Source of the DNA: Myxococcales bacterium
GTDB lineage: Bacteria > Myxococcota_A > Polyangia > Polyangiales > Polyangiaceae
Direction of reading: 5' to 3'
Assembly (NCBI GenBank): GCA_013297655.1
Contig: JAAFHV010000006.1
Coordinates: 29,623-93,622, forward strand
Length of the DNA: 64,000 nt
How positions within the stretch are numbered: position 1 is the first letter of the stretch; each line of letters starts with the position of its first letter. The position numbers and the translations under genes are program-made. Shown here one piece after another: positions 17,915-29,084 of the stretch. A model generated the notes under the pieces. The model saw nothing but the letters and a program-made list of their open reading frames with translations, was not told the DNA's origin and searched no databases.

Positions 17915-18892
17915 TCACGCCGCACGAAGACCAGCACCGAACCTCGTGCGCGCCCACACCGCAGTCGCTGCGACCGCTTCGTCGATTGGCGTGGGAGCGA
18001 CCCCGAAGGTGGTACGAAACCGCGTATCGTCGATGACGAACGGGACTTCCCATTGATAGGTCATCTCGACGACCTCGCGAACGGGCGGCGAGAAGACGCC
18101 GAGGGCACGCAAGAGCCACTTTGGAACGCGCGTACTGTCTGCCTCCACCCCGAGCGCACGACCGATTCGCCGCGTGAGGGCGGCCGTGCTCTCCGCTTCG
18201 TTCGTCGGCAAATGCCAAATGCGCCCCATCGCCTCGTCGCGCGAGCCGAGGATGGCGAGCGCTTCGGCGACGTCGTCGGCGTAGGTATACGAATGGGGCA
18301 TCGTAGGGTCTCCCAGGCACTCGCCCGCCTTGCCGGCCAGAATGCGCTCGAAGAACCGGTCGCTGAAGCCCGAGAATGGCAACGACGCGCCGAAAAAGTC
18401 GCTCGCGCGACCTACGCTGACCGCCACTTCCCCGCGACGGTCGGCGCCCATCCGCAGCTCTTGGAGCGCGACGCGAAGGTCTCCTTTTTTGCTGCACGGC
18501 GCGAGCGGCGTGTCCTCCGTCATCGGGCCACTCGGGCGTCCGTACATGTAGAGGCAGTCGAGGGCGACGAGCTTGGCCCCCGCTGTCCGCGCGCCATGGA
18601 GCGCCCCGCGCGCGATCGGCAAGAGCAGGCGATCCCACTCGTGGTAGGGCGGGTTCATGCAGTCGTAGACGACCGCCGCACCTGCCGCTGCCTCGGCTGC
18701 GAACGAGAGGGAGGTCACGTCGCCGCTGAGGTTCTCGAGCCGAGGACGGGTGGATGGCTCCGACCGCCCACGCCGTACGACCCGCACTTGGTGCCCCCTC
18801 GCGAGCAACACGTCGCGGAGGCGCGCACCGATTTGACCTGCGCCGAAAATGACATGCATCGCGGCAACCCGAGGCTTCGACTCGCTGTTCAT
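17915..18892 (-). CDS. NAD-dependent epimerase/dehydratase (atypical SDR)
   Basis: The product is 325 residues from the ATG at 18892; a later ATG at 18859 would start at the Rossmann strand itself. MHVIFGAGQIGARL is the nucleotide-binding strand and Gly-rich turn. LVALDCLYMYG supplies the Tyr of an extended SDR, but the usual YxxxK is degenerate, as in NmrA-like and atypical SDRs. HSYTYADDVAEAL and the C-terminal PPVREVVEMTYQWEVPF fit that group. It is divergent from a LysR-type regulator 53 bases away, which probably controls it. The substrate cannot be read from the sequence. Confidence 0.82.
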   Translation of the reverse strand: MNSESKPRVAAMHVIFGAGQIGARLRDVLLARGHQVRVVRRGRSEPSTRPRLENLSGDVTSLSFAAEAAAGAAVVYDCMNPPYHEWDRLLLPIARGALHGARTAGAKLVALDCLYMYGRPSGPMTEDTPLAPCSKKGDLRVALQELRMGADRRGEVAVSVGRASDFFGASLPFSGFSDRFFERILAGKAGECLGDPTMPHSYTYADDVAEALAILGSRDEAMGRIWHLPTNEAESTAALTRRIGRALGVEADSTRVPKWLLRALGVFSPPVREVVEMTYQWEVPFVIDDTRFRTTFGVAPTPIDEAVAATAVWARTRFGAGLRAA

Positions 18893-18945
18893 GAGGGGAC
18901 TATGCGTCTTGCCCCAGAGCAACACAAAGCCCATCATCGCAACTC

Positions 18946-19866
18946 ATGAAGGCAAAATCGCAAGACCTCCTCCGCGAGCATTGGGACGACGTGCGGATCT
19001 TCTTGGCGGTGCATCGCGCAGGGAGCTTGGGCAAAGCGGGCCTCCGTCTCGGGATCGACACGTCGACGGTGAGCAGGCGCCTGTCCGCGCTAGAAGAGTC
19101 GCTCGGCGCGCCGCTTTTCGAGCGCCGTCGCGACGGGATCGGGGCGACGAGCGTGGCGGTCGCGGTGCTGCCCGCTGCCGAGGCGATGGAGGCGGCGCTC
19201 GGGCTCTTCGCGCGTACGGCATCCGGCGCGGAGGCGGTCGCCGAGGGCGTGGTACGGCTCAGCGGGTCACCGGGAGTGACGGACACGTACGTAGCCCCCG
19301 CGCTCGTTCGCCTGCGGGCGCGGCATCCGGGGATTCGAATCGAGATCGACGCGTCGGCGCGGGTGCTCGACCTCGGCCGGCACGAGGCCGATATCGCGTT
19401 TCGATCCGTGCGACCCGAGGGCAGCAACCTCGTCGCGACGAGGCTGGGGAGCGCGACGTGGAAGTGCGTAGGAGCGAAGGCGCTCGTCACGAAGACGAAC
19501 ACGCTCGCGTCGTGGAGCGCGGTGCCGTGGATCGCGTGGGACCACGATTTTGCGGCGTTTGCGCCCGCGCGATGGCTCGCCAAACACGGGCCGAAGGCAG
19601 ACGTCGTGCTTCGCACGAGCCATGTCTCGTCCCAAGTCGCGGCCTGCCGCGCGGGGCTCGGCGCGATGCTCCTCGTTACGCCGGAGCGTCACGGGCTCGT
19701 GCCGTTCGACACGGGTGCGGCGCTGACCACGGGCCGCCGGGAGCTCCCCCGCGACGACCTCTGGCTCGTGGCCCCCGCCGCCATACGCCATGCACCGAAG
19801 GTCGCCGCGGTATGGGAATTTTTCCTGGAGGAGCTCCGCGGGCTCGGCGACGAGGCGCCGCGCTGA
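18946..19866 (+). CDS. LysR-type transcriptional regulator
   Basis: The product is 306 residues. A winged helix-turn-helix (residues about 8-65: FLAVHRAGSLGKAGLRLG, then STVSRRLSALEESLG) is followed by a periplasmic-binding-fold effector domain. It is divergent from an SDR dehydrogenase gene whose start lies 53 bases away, the classic arrangement for a LysR regulator and its target. The gap contains TTGC-N6-GCAA at 18909-18922, which satisfies a T-N11-A pattern and is a weak operator candidate. The effector is unknown. Confidence 0.9.
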   Translation: MKAKSQDLLREHWDDVRIFLAVHRAGSLGKAGLRLGIDTSTVSRRLSALEESLGAPLFERRRDGIGATSVAVAVLPAAEAMEAALGLFARTASGAEAVAEGVVRLSGSPGVTDTYVAPALVRLRARHPGIRIEIDASARVLDLGRHEADIAFRSVRPEGSNLVATRLGSATWKCVGAKALVTKTNTLASWSAVPWIAWDHDFAAFAPARWLAKHGPKADVVLRTSHVSSQVAACRAGLGAMLLVTPERHGLVPFDTGAALTTGRRELPRDDLWLVAPAAIRHAPKVAAVWEFFLEELRGLGDEAPR

Positions 19867-20019
19867 GCCCGTCCCCGTTGGCTCGCGCCGCGTCATCGCC
19901 GATGATGTCGGCCTCGACGGACCTCGCTCCCCGCGAATCGAGCGGGCGCCGGGCGCGCGGTGGAACTTTCTTTCGCTCCGTGTGTCCGAGCCGAACCCCA
20001 AAGCCGAACCTGGAGAGCC

Positions 20020-23538
<3,519 letters not shown>

Positions 23539-23671
23539 GCCCGTCCCGTTCGTAATCTCACGGGCGCGCGGCCCCCGGCCCCCAGCGCGGGGAGGTCGAG
23601 AATCGAGCTCGTGTCGCGCGCAATCGTATGGCCGCGCGCTTCCGGGCCTCAAAATCGCCTATCTTTGCGGC

Positions 23672-24739
23672 ATGGGTGACAGCGCGTCGCAGTCCGAGAT
23701 CCTCTCGTTCCGCCATATCCTCGTCAACGAGGTGCGCGCGTTCTTGCGCGAAGAGGGCATGGACTTCGAGGCCGCCGCAGACGGCCTCGGCGAAGCGCTC
23801 GTGACCCTGTCGCGCTACCGCGAAGAAGGCACCGCGCTCCACCCCGCGCTCTTTTTGACTGCCGAGTTGCCGGCGCTGCTCTCGGCGCTCGGTGGGCTCG
23901 AGCACGTGCCGATCGGCGCCGGTCCGCGGTCGATGGAGACGGTGCGCCGCGCGCTCAAACAATGTGCCCCCATCGGTCGCAATGGCTGGTCCATCTACCT
24001 TTTACGACGCGACTCGGATCTGTCGTTCGGCGTGTTCCGCTGCGACAACTTCGTGCTCTCGGAGCCTCCGATGGCGCGCCTCCGCAACATGCGCGACAGG
24101 TCCGCGCGCATCTTGGGAATGCAGCAGCTCGCCGAGAACGTACTCGAGCTGCGAACGAGCAACGGCGGATGCCGCGTGATTTACCTCTCCGGAGCCTCGG
24201 CCGACACGCTGCGGACCGACACGCTCCTCGGCTGCGTCGCGGGGGCGATGACACGCGACATCGAAGCTCCGTGCCGCGACGGAGTGCGCGTGCTCCTCGG
24301 CCGCGTGCTCACCGAGGCACTCCGCGCCCACCACGGCACGCTGCTCGCGATCCTCCCCAAGGGCCAAAGCCCGCGCGACACGTTCGCCGACGCAATCGTC
24401 CTCGAAGAGCCGCTCGCCCTCGGTGCGCTCGTACGGCGCCAATCAATGCAAGATACACCCGAGGGTCGCGCGGCGGTCGAAGGCGCGGGCCACCTCTTGA
24501 GCGGCATGCTCGCGACCGACGGCATTACCCTCGTCAGCTCCGCTGGCGAGATCCTCGCGTACAATGCATTTTTGCGCTTCAGCTACGACGAGCGCACCCG
24601 CACCGCTGCCCTCGGCGGGGCACGACGGCGCACCTTCGACGCGCTCTCGGCCAACGTTGGCACGTCACTCGTCGGTGCGTTCGTTCGCTCCCAAGACGGC
24701 TTCGTCGACTTCAAAATCGACGAACGCGAGCGGCGCTAA
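23672..24739 (+). CDS. Protein with divergent DisA-N/diadenylate-cyclase-like domain
   Basis: The product is 355 residues, cytoplasmic, with no signal peptide. Near the C-terminus, DGITLVSSAGEILAYNAFL followed about 25 residues later by GGARRRTFDALS lines up with the two signatures of the DisA_N fold (DGA and TRHRxA). Here DGA reads DGI and TRHR reads ARRR, so cyclase activity is doubtful. The N-terminal two-thirds (HILVNEVRAFLREEGMDF, then a long mixed region) has no recognised fold. Related non-catalytic DAC-like sensor domains have been proposed in bacterial signalling. It lies 133 bases downstream of the VIT/vWA lipoprotein gene. It could be a c-di-AMP or nucleotide sensor, but this rests on motif reading only. 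Confidence 0.6.
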   Translation: MGDSASQSEILSFRHILVNEVRAFLREEGMDFEAAADGLGEALVTLSRYREEGTALHPALFLTAELPALLSALGGLEHVPIGAGPRSMETVRRALKQCAPIGRNGWSIYLLRRDSDLSFGVFRCDNFVLSEPPMARLRNMRDRSARILGMQQLAENVLELRTSNGGCRVIYLSGASADTLRTDTLLGCVAGAMTRDIEAPCRDGVRVLLGRVLTEALRAHHGTLLAILPKGQSPRDTFADAIVLEEPLALGALVRRQSMQDTPEGRAAVEGAGHLLSGMLATDGITLVSSAGEILAYNAFLRFSYDERTRTAALGGARRRTFDALSANVGTSLVGAFVRSQDGFVDFKIDERERR

Positions 24740-24758
24740 TTGCCTATCGCGCGCACGG

Positions 24759-25685
24759 TCACGGGGCGACGATGACCTCGGATATCTTGGCGAACGTTCT
24801 ACCCTCCGCGCGCATCGATGTGACGAGCGCACGAATGCCCTTCGGATCTTTCCCGAAGCCGTAGGGCGCGCCCAAATGGGCCAACACCACGACCACGTCT
24901 CGATCGGGGTTCCGTCGCGCGAACGAGGTCACCATCGCCGTCTCCTTCCCCGCGTCGAGGCAATTCGGGTCCACAGGAGCGACTCGGCATTCGGGAAAAC
25001 CGAGCGAGTCGTGCACGTCGACGTTCCACCCGACGTGGGTGGTGTACCCGGCGAGCGCCGCTTCCCGTAACGAGCGGTCGTCGTATTCGCCATACGGCGC
25101 ACGCCACATCGTGGTCATCGTCGACGACCGCGGCGCCTCCGCACCTGCATATGCGCGCGCGACCGAAGTGCCCCATGCGTCGCGCAGGAGCACGAGCTCG
25201 TCTTTCCAAACTACGCGTGGACCGAGGTGCGGATGATCGAGCGTGTGATTGCCCACCTCGTGACCATCCTCCACGATGCGGCGCACGAGGCGAAGGGTCG
25301 CTTCGTTCGGCGCACGCCGTGGGCCCGCCGCGACGACGAAGGGGCCCGCCACGAAGAACGTGGACTTTACATTCATCTCCTTGAGCGCGTCGAGGACCGC
25401 CATGCCCGCTTCCTCGGGCACCCACGCGCAGTCGAACGTGAGCGCGATCTCCTGCGCGGCGCCGCGACGCTTGAAATACGCGGATTTCGTCTTGTCGCCT
25501 TGCGCCACCACGTGCGCAAAATGGTCGTGGGTGTCGACGTAGCGAAGCTCGCCCGCGTCGGTCGCGACGGTGCCTCGCGCGCCCGGCACGGTCTCGGTCG
25601 TGGACATCGGCTCGGGCAACGCGGCCTCCGTCCCACACGCCGCACACGCGAACGAGAGCACGAGAGGTCCGAGTCGATGGCGCAT
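24759..25685 (-). CDS. Polysaccharide deacetylase (CE4, NodB-like) lipoprotein
   Basis: The product is 308 residues from the ATG at 25685, placing the lipobox ACAAC at the end of a hydrophobic signal. NodB-homology motifs are visible in order: TFDCAW (motif 1), GNHTLDHPHL (motif 2, two metal His), RAPYGEYDD (motif 3), WNVDVHD (motif 4) and LAHLG (motif 5). Motif 1 normally reads TFDD; here the second Asp, a metal ligand, is Cys, while the catalytic-base Asp is kept. It should remove N-acetyl groups from a cell-wall or exopolysaccharide outside the inner membrane, if active. It is convergent with the DisA-like gene. Confidence 0.86.
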   Translation of the reverse strand: MRHRLGPLVLSFACAACGTEAALPEPMSTTETVPGARGTVATDAGELRYVDTHDHFAHVVAQGDKTKSAYFKRRGAAQEIALTFDCAWVPEEAGMAVLDALKEMNVKSTFFVAGPFVVAAGPRRAPNEATLRLVRRIVEDGHEVGNHTLDHPHLGPRVVWKDELVLLRDAWGTSVARAYAGAEAPRSSTMTTMWRAPYGEYDDRSLREAALAGYTTHVGWNVDVHDSLGFPECRVAPVDPNCLDAGKETAMVTSFARRNPDRDVVVVLAHLGAPYGFGKDPKGIRALVTSMRAEGRTFAKISEVIVAP

Positions 25686-25833
25686 CGTCGTCGTACGCCG
25701 CGCCCGCTCGCCCGATTCCACGAACGACCTCGATGGCGACAAAACGCGAAGAGCGGGGAGGAGCCCGCTCGATCACGTCGTCCAGTCATTCGCGGACCGC
25801 GCGCCGTGCACGCGATCCATGCATCCTACATAC

Positions 25834-26274
25834 TCACTCGGCAGCCGCTTCGGCGGTGCGCGCGTGGGCCTCGGTCTCGCTCGGCTTCGCGTTCGCATCG
25901 AGCACGCCCTTGAACGAGCCGCGGTACGCGTAGGCCAGATAGACACCGACCGCCGCGAGCACCACCGGGAGCGCGAGGCCGGCCGGCGCGAGCGCGCCGT
26001 GGTACGCGAGGATGTTCACCATGATCGGCGCGAGGACCGTGAGCGCGAGCGGCACGAACCGCCCCGAGAGCAGCGCGAGGCCAGCGAGGATCTCGGTCAC
26101 CTTGATGAGCGGGAACATGTACCCGGTCGCCGCGAGCGCGCCCAAGAACGCCCCCGCCTTCTCCGGAGGCGCCGGCATCGGCAAGAACTGGAAGAGCCCG
26201 TTCAACCCGAACAGGACGAAGAGGCCTCCGAGGAAAAGACGAGCGGCGACGGGAGCTTTGCGAGAGATGTTCAT
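25834..26274 (-). CDS. DoxX-family membrane protein
   Basis: The product is 146 residues with four membrane helices: RLFLGGLFVLFGLNGLF, then PLIKVTEILAGLALL, FVPLALTVLAPIMVNIL and a last helix with VYLAYAY. This matches the DoxX/DoxD-like family, linked to redox stress and quinone-associated functions. A good ribosome site (AAGGAAGT) precedes the ATG. It is divergent from a LysR-type gene, and a perfect T-N11-A palindrome lies 68-94 bases upstream of its start, so the regulator probably controls it. Confidence 0.85.
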   Translation of the reverse strand: MNISRKAPVAARLFLGGLFVLFGLNGLFQFLPMPAPPEKAGAFLGALAATGYMFPLIKVTEILAGLALLSGRFVPLALTVLAPIMVNILAYHGALAPAGLALPVVLAAVGVYLAYAYRGSFKGVLDANAKPSETEAHARTAEAAAE

Positions 26275-26341
26275 GGCGACTTCCTTTCAAAAAGCACCAT
26301 GACCCTCGTTTCGCTGTTGCGCTACGCGCACCAAGCAGAAA

Positions 26342-26368
26342 TAATCGTTGTCGTGGAAAGAACGATTA
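26342..26368. promoter_or_regulatory. LysR-type operator (T-N11-A palindrome)
   Basis: Perfect 8-bp arms TAATCGTT and AACGATTA are separated by 11 bases, exactly the T-N11-A geometry of LysR-type operators. The site lies between the divergent doxX-like gene and the LysR gene and overlaps the preferred GTG start of the latter, which would allow autoregulation together with control of the neighbour. Confidence 0.75.
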
Positions 26369-27264
26369 GCTTCGACGGCGTAACGGCGTTCCTCGCGGTG
26401 GTGGAGACCTCGAGCTTCACGAAGGCGGCGAGCCGTCTCGGGATCGCGAAGTCGGCGGTGAGCCGGCGCGTGAGCGAGCTCGAGGATGGGCTCGGTGTAC
26501 GCCTGATTCATCGCACCACGCGCAAGCTGCACCTCACCGACGCGGGGGTCGAGTACGCCGCGCACGTTGGCCGCGCCGTGACCGCCCTCACCGACGCGAA
26601 CGAGGCGGTGCGCGATCTCGGCGACTCGACGCGCGGGCGCGTGCGCCTCACCGCTCCGGTGGACCTCGGCTCGACGTATCTCCCGAACGTGCTCCGGCGA
26701 TTTCGCGAGAAGTACCCCGACATCGCGGTCGACTGTTTGCTCTCCGGTCGGCGGATCGATCTCGTCGCCGAGGGCGTCGATCTCGCGCTTCGTTTCGGGC
26801 CCCTCCAAGACTCGTCGCTCGTCGCGCGCAAGCTCGCCACCGGCGCGGCGTTCTTCGCTGCGAGCCCGGCTTACCTGGAAAAACACGGCACGCCGAAGAA
26901 GCTCACCGATTTGCTCACCCACGAGCTCGTGCTCTTTCGCGCGCCGCACGGGAAGACTCGCTTCGACCTGGAAGGGCCGAAGGGGCCGGAGTCGATCGAC
27001 GTGACCGGGAAGCTCACGGCCGACGACCTCTCGTTTTTGCTCAAAGCCGTAACGGACGGCGCCGGCATCGCGCTGCTCCCGTGGTTCCTCGTCGCGACCT
27101 ACGTGGACGCGGGGTCCATCGTGCGCCTCCTCCCGAAGTACCGTCAGCCCGGCGGCGCGGGGCATTTGGTTTACCCCTCGGCGCGCCTCCTCCCGAAGCG
27201 CGTGTCGCTGCTCATCGATCACTTGCTCGACGAGCTCAAGGTGCTCCGCATGGAGCCGACGTGA
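26353..27264 (+). CDS. LysR-type transcriptional regulator next to a DoxX gene
   Basis: The product is 303 residues from the GTG at 26353, which gives the usual short lead before FLAVVETSSFTKAASRLGIAKSAVSRRVSELEDGLG. An ATG at 26299 in the same frame would leave only 24 bases to the divergent doxX-like start, so it is less likely. The effector-binding domain has the STYLPNVLRRFREKYPDI and GVDLALRFG segments of the quinone/aromatic-responsive subgroup. A palindromic LysR box overlaps the start. The last 4 bases overlap the next gene (GTGA). Confidence 0.88.
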   Translation: MERTISFDGVTAFLAVVETSSFTKAASRLGIAKSAVSRRVSELEDGLGVRLIHRTTRKLHLTDAGVEYAAHVGRAVTALTDANEAVRDLGDSTRGRVRLTAPVDLGSTYLPNVLRRFREKYPDIAVDCLLSGRRIDLVAEGVDLALRFGPLQDSSLVARKLATGAAFFAASPAYLEKHGTPKKLTDLLTHELVLFRAPHGKTRFDLEGPKGPESIDVTGKLTADDLSFLLKAVTDGAGIALLPWFLVATYVDAGSIVRLLPKYRQPGGAGHLVYPSARLLPKRVSLLIDHLLDELKVLRMEPT

Positions 27265-27875
27265 GGGGATTCGTGGTCGTCGCGCTCTCGCTGATGACGG
27301 GCTACAGAATGCGGGCTCCTGCCGCTCCGGACCGGCAGACAGCGCAACGGACAGTCGAATCGGTATCCCTCGACGCGTGTCCGTTCCCACGCGGACGGAG
27401 CACGACGATCCAGCTTTACGTAGCGTTCGATCGTCACGGGACCGCATCGCACGTCGAGGTCGGTCGCGACGTGGAGGGGTCGCTGGCCGAGTGCCTCGTC
27501 GCCTCGATCAAGGGCGCACGGCTGCCACCCGGCGAGTGGGAGGGAGCGACCGAGGTCACCTTCGAAGCCACCGTCGAGACGGACGGTAACGGCCGCACTC
27601 GGTGGCCGTTCGATCGCGATGCCGGTGAGTGGACGCTCGGCACGATCGAGGCGACCTCCGGTTGCACGAGCAAAAAGAGCCACCTCGGGCACCTAAGCGT
27701 AGTGTTCGACGGCTCCGGCAAGGTCTCGTCGGCGAAGGTCGACGAAGACATCACGCTCACGCCCGAGACCGTCCGCTGCATCGAGGCCGCGTTCCTCCGC
27801 GCGCGCGTCCCACCTTTTGCAGGACCTCCCGTCTCCGTCGGGAAATGGTTCCTCGTCGAAGAGTCGCGCCGCTGA
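27261..27875 (+). CDS. Exported protein with two tandem TonB/AgmX-C-like repeats
   Basis: The product is 204 residues from the GTG at 27261, which overlaps the LysR stop by 4 bases. A hydrophobic N-terminus (VVVALSLMTGY) may be a weak signal peptide. Two similar halves follow: each starts with a Cys after a Ser-rich run, has a strand with VAFDRHG or VVFDGSG, and ends with a Cys-containing helix and R(L/V)PP. This matches the fold of TonB C-terminal/AgmX-like modules and indicates an internal duplication. Coupling to the regulator is odd for an exported protein and may be chance packing. Confidence 0.6.
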   Translation: MRGFVVVALSLMTGYRMRAPAAPDRQTAQRTVESVSLDACPFPRGRSTTIQLYVAFDRHGTASHVEVGRDVEGSLAECLVASIKGARLPPGEWEGATEVTFEATVETDGNGRTRWPFDRDAGEWTLGTIEATSGCTSKKSHLGHLSVVFDGSGKVSSAKVDEDITLTPETVRCIEAAFLRARVPPFAGPPVSVGKWFLVEESRR

Positions 27876-27878
27876 CCC

Positions 27879-29039
27879 TCACCCCGCGCGCAACGTGAGC
27901 ATCGTCACCGCGGGCGCCGCGCCGATGCGGATCGGCGGGCCGGTGGTGCCCAAACCCGGGTGCACGTAGAGGGTGGCCTCGCCAATCGTGTAGATGCCCA
28001 CGTTGAACTCGTGCGCGAGGCTCGCGAAAGAGAACCGCTTCGCCATGAACGGGACCGCGATCTGCCCGCCGTGGGTGTGCCCCGAAAGCATGAGATCTAC
28101 ACCCTTCTTCGCCGCAGCAGGGAACACCTCCGGGTCGTGGGCGAGCAGCACGCACGGCATCTGCGCGGGTCTCTCCGCGAGGGCGGCGTCGAGGTTCGCG
28201 CGGCGAGTCCAGGTGTCGTCGATGCCTGCGAGATACACCTTTTCGCCGTCGCGCTCGAGGACGAGCCCCTCGTTGCGAAGCACCTTCACGTCGCGCGCCT
28301 TCAGGTAACCGACGAGCGGCTCACCCTCGCCGAAATAGTCGTGATTTCCCATCGATACGAACACGCCGTCCTTCGCGCGGAGCGCGCCGACGACCTCCGC
28401 GATGTCCTCGTGGAAAGCGACCCCGCTCGTGACCATGTCGCCGGTGACGACCGCGGCGTCGGGTTCGTGCTCGTTCGCGATCTCGGCCCAACGAACGCCC
28501 CACTCCTTCGGCGTGTACTGCCCGATGTGGAGGTCGGACAGATGCGCGATGGTGTAGCCGTCGAACGCCTTCGGGAGGTTCTTCACCCTCACCTCGAACG
28601 CGAGCCGCTGAACCACCTTGCGCCGCACGAGCACTCCGTAACCGGCGACCACGAGGCCGGTGACGTACGTCGCGCCGAAGAACGCGAGCGGCAAGAGCGC
28701 GCCCCCCGTCGCGAGCCCCACGAGCGGTCGCACGACGAGGTAAACGAGCGTGGGCACGAGCGTGAAAACACACGCGCACCAGTGCACGAAATACGGGACG
28801 AAGAAGAAACGCACGAGCCCCTCTTCGCCTTTGCGATCCTCGAGGCCGTTCCACACTCGCGCGACGAAACCCGCGATTCCAAAGCACGAAAACAGGAGCG
28901 CGATGCCGAACGCGGCTGGCCACGAGAGGCCCTTCCCGTGCACGAAGCCCAGCACGCCGAGGAGCGGACCCACGTGCGCCAGCACCGTCGCGTAGAACAA
29001 GAACACGACCATCCGACTCGGACGCGGCGGTCGCTTCAC
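27879..29039 (-). CDS. Membrane-anchored metallophosphoesterase (YaeI/calcineurin-like)
   Basis: The product is 386 residues. Four hydrophobic helices fill the first 130 residues. The catalytic domain carries the dinuclear-metal motifs in order: LSDLHIG, VVTGDMV, MGNHDYF, and LSGHTHGGQI. This matches the YaeI-like branch of calcineurin-type phosphoesterases, some of which act on lipid substrates such as UDP-diacylglucosamine-type molecules. It is convergent with the duplicated-repeat gene, 3 bases apart. The substrate is not determined by the sequence. Confidence 0.9.
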   Translation of the reverse strand: MKRPPRPSRMVVFLFYATVLAHVGPLLGVLGFVHGKGLSWPAAFGIALLFSCFGIAGFVARVWNGLEDRKGEEGLVRFFFVPYFVHWCACVFTLVPTLVYLVVRPLVGLATGGALLPLAFFGATYVTGLVVAGYGVLVRRKVVQRLAFEVRVKNLPKAFDGYTIAHLSDLHIGQYTPKEWGVRWAEIANEHEPDAAVVTGDMVTSGVAFHEDIAEVVGALRAKDGVFVSMGNHDYFGEGEPLVGYLKARDVKVLRNEGLVLERDGEKVYLAGIDDTWTRRANLDAALAERPAQMPCVLLAHDPEVFPAAAKKGVDLMLSGHTHGGQIAVPFMAKRFSFASLAHEFNVGIYTIGEATLYVHPGLGTTGPPIRIGAAPAVTMLTLRAG

Positions 29040-29084
29040 GCTCGCCTCGTGGCGCTCTGCTCGCGTGCTGTCACCGCGATCTGC

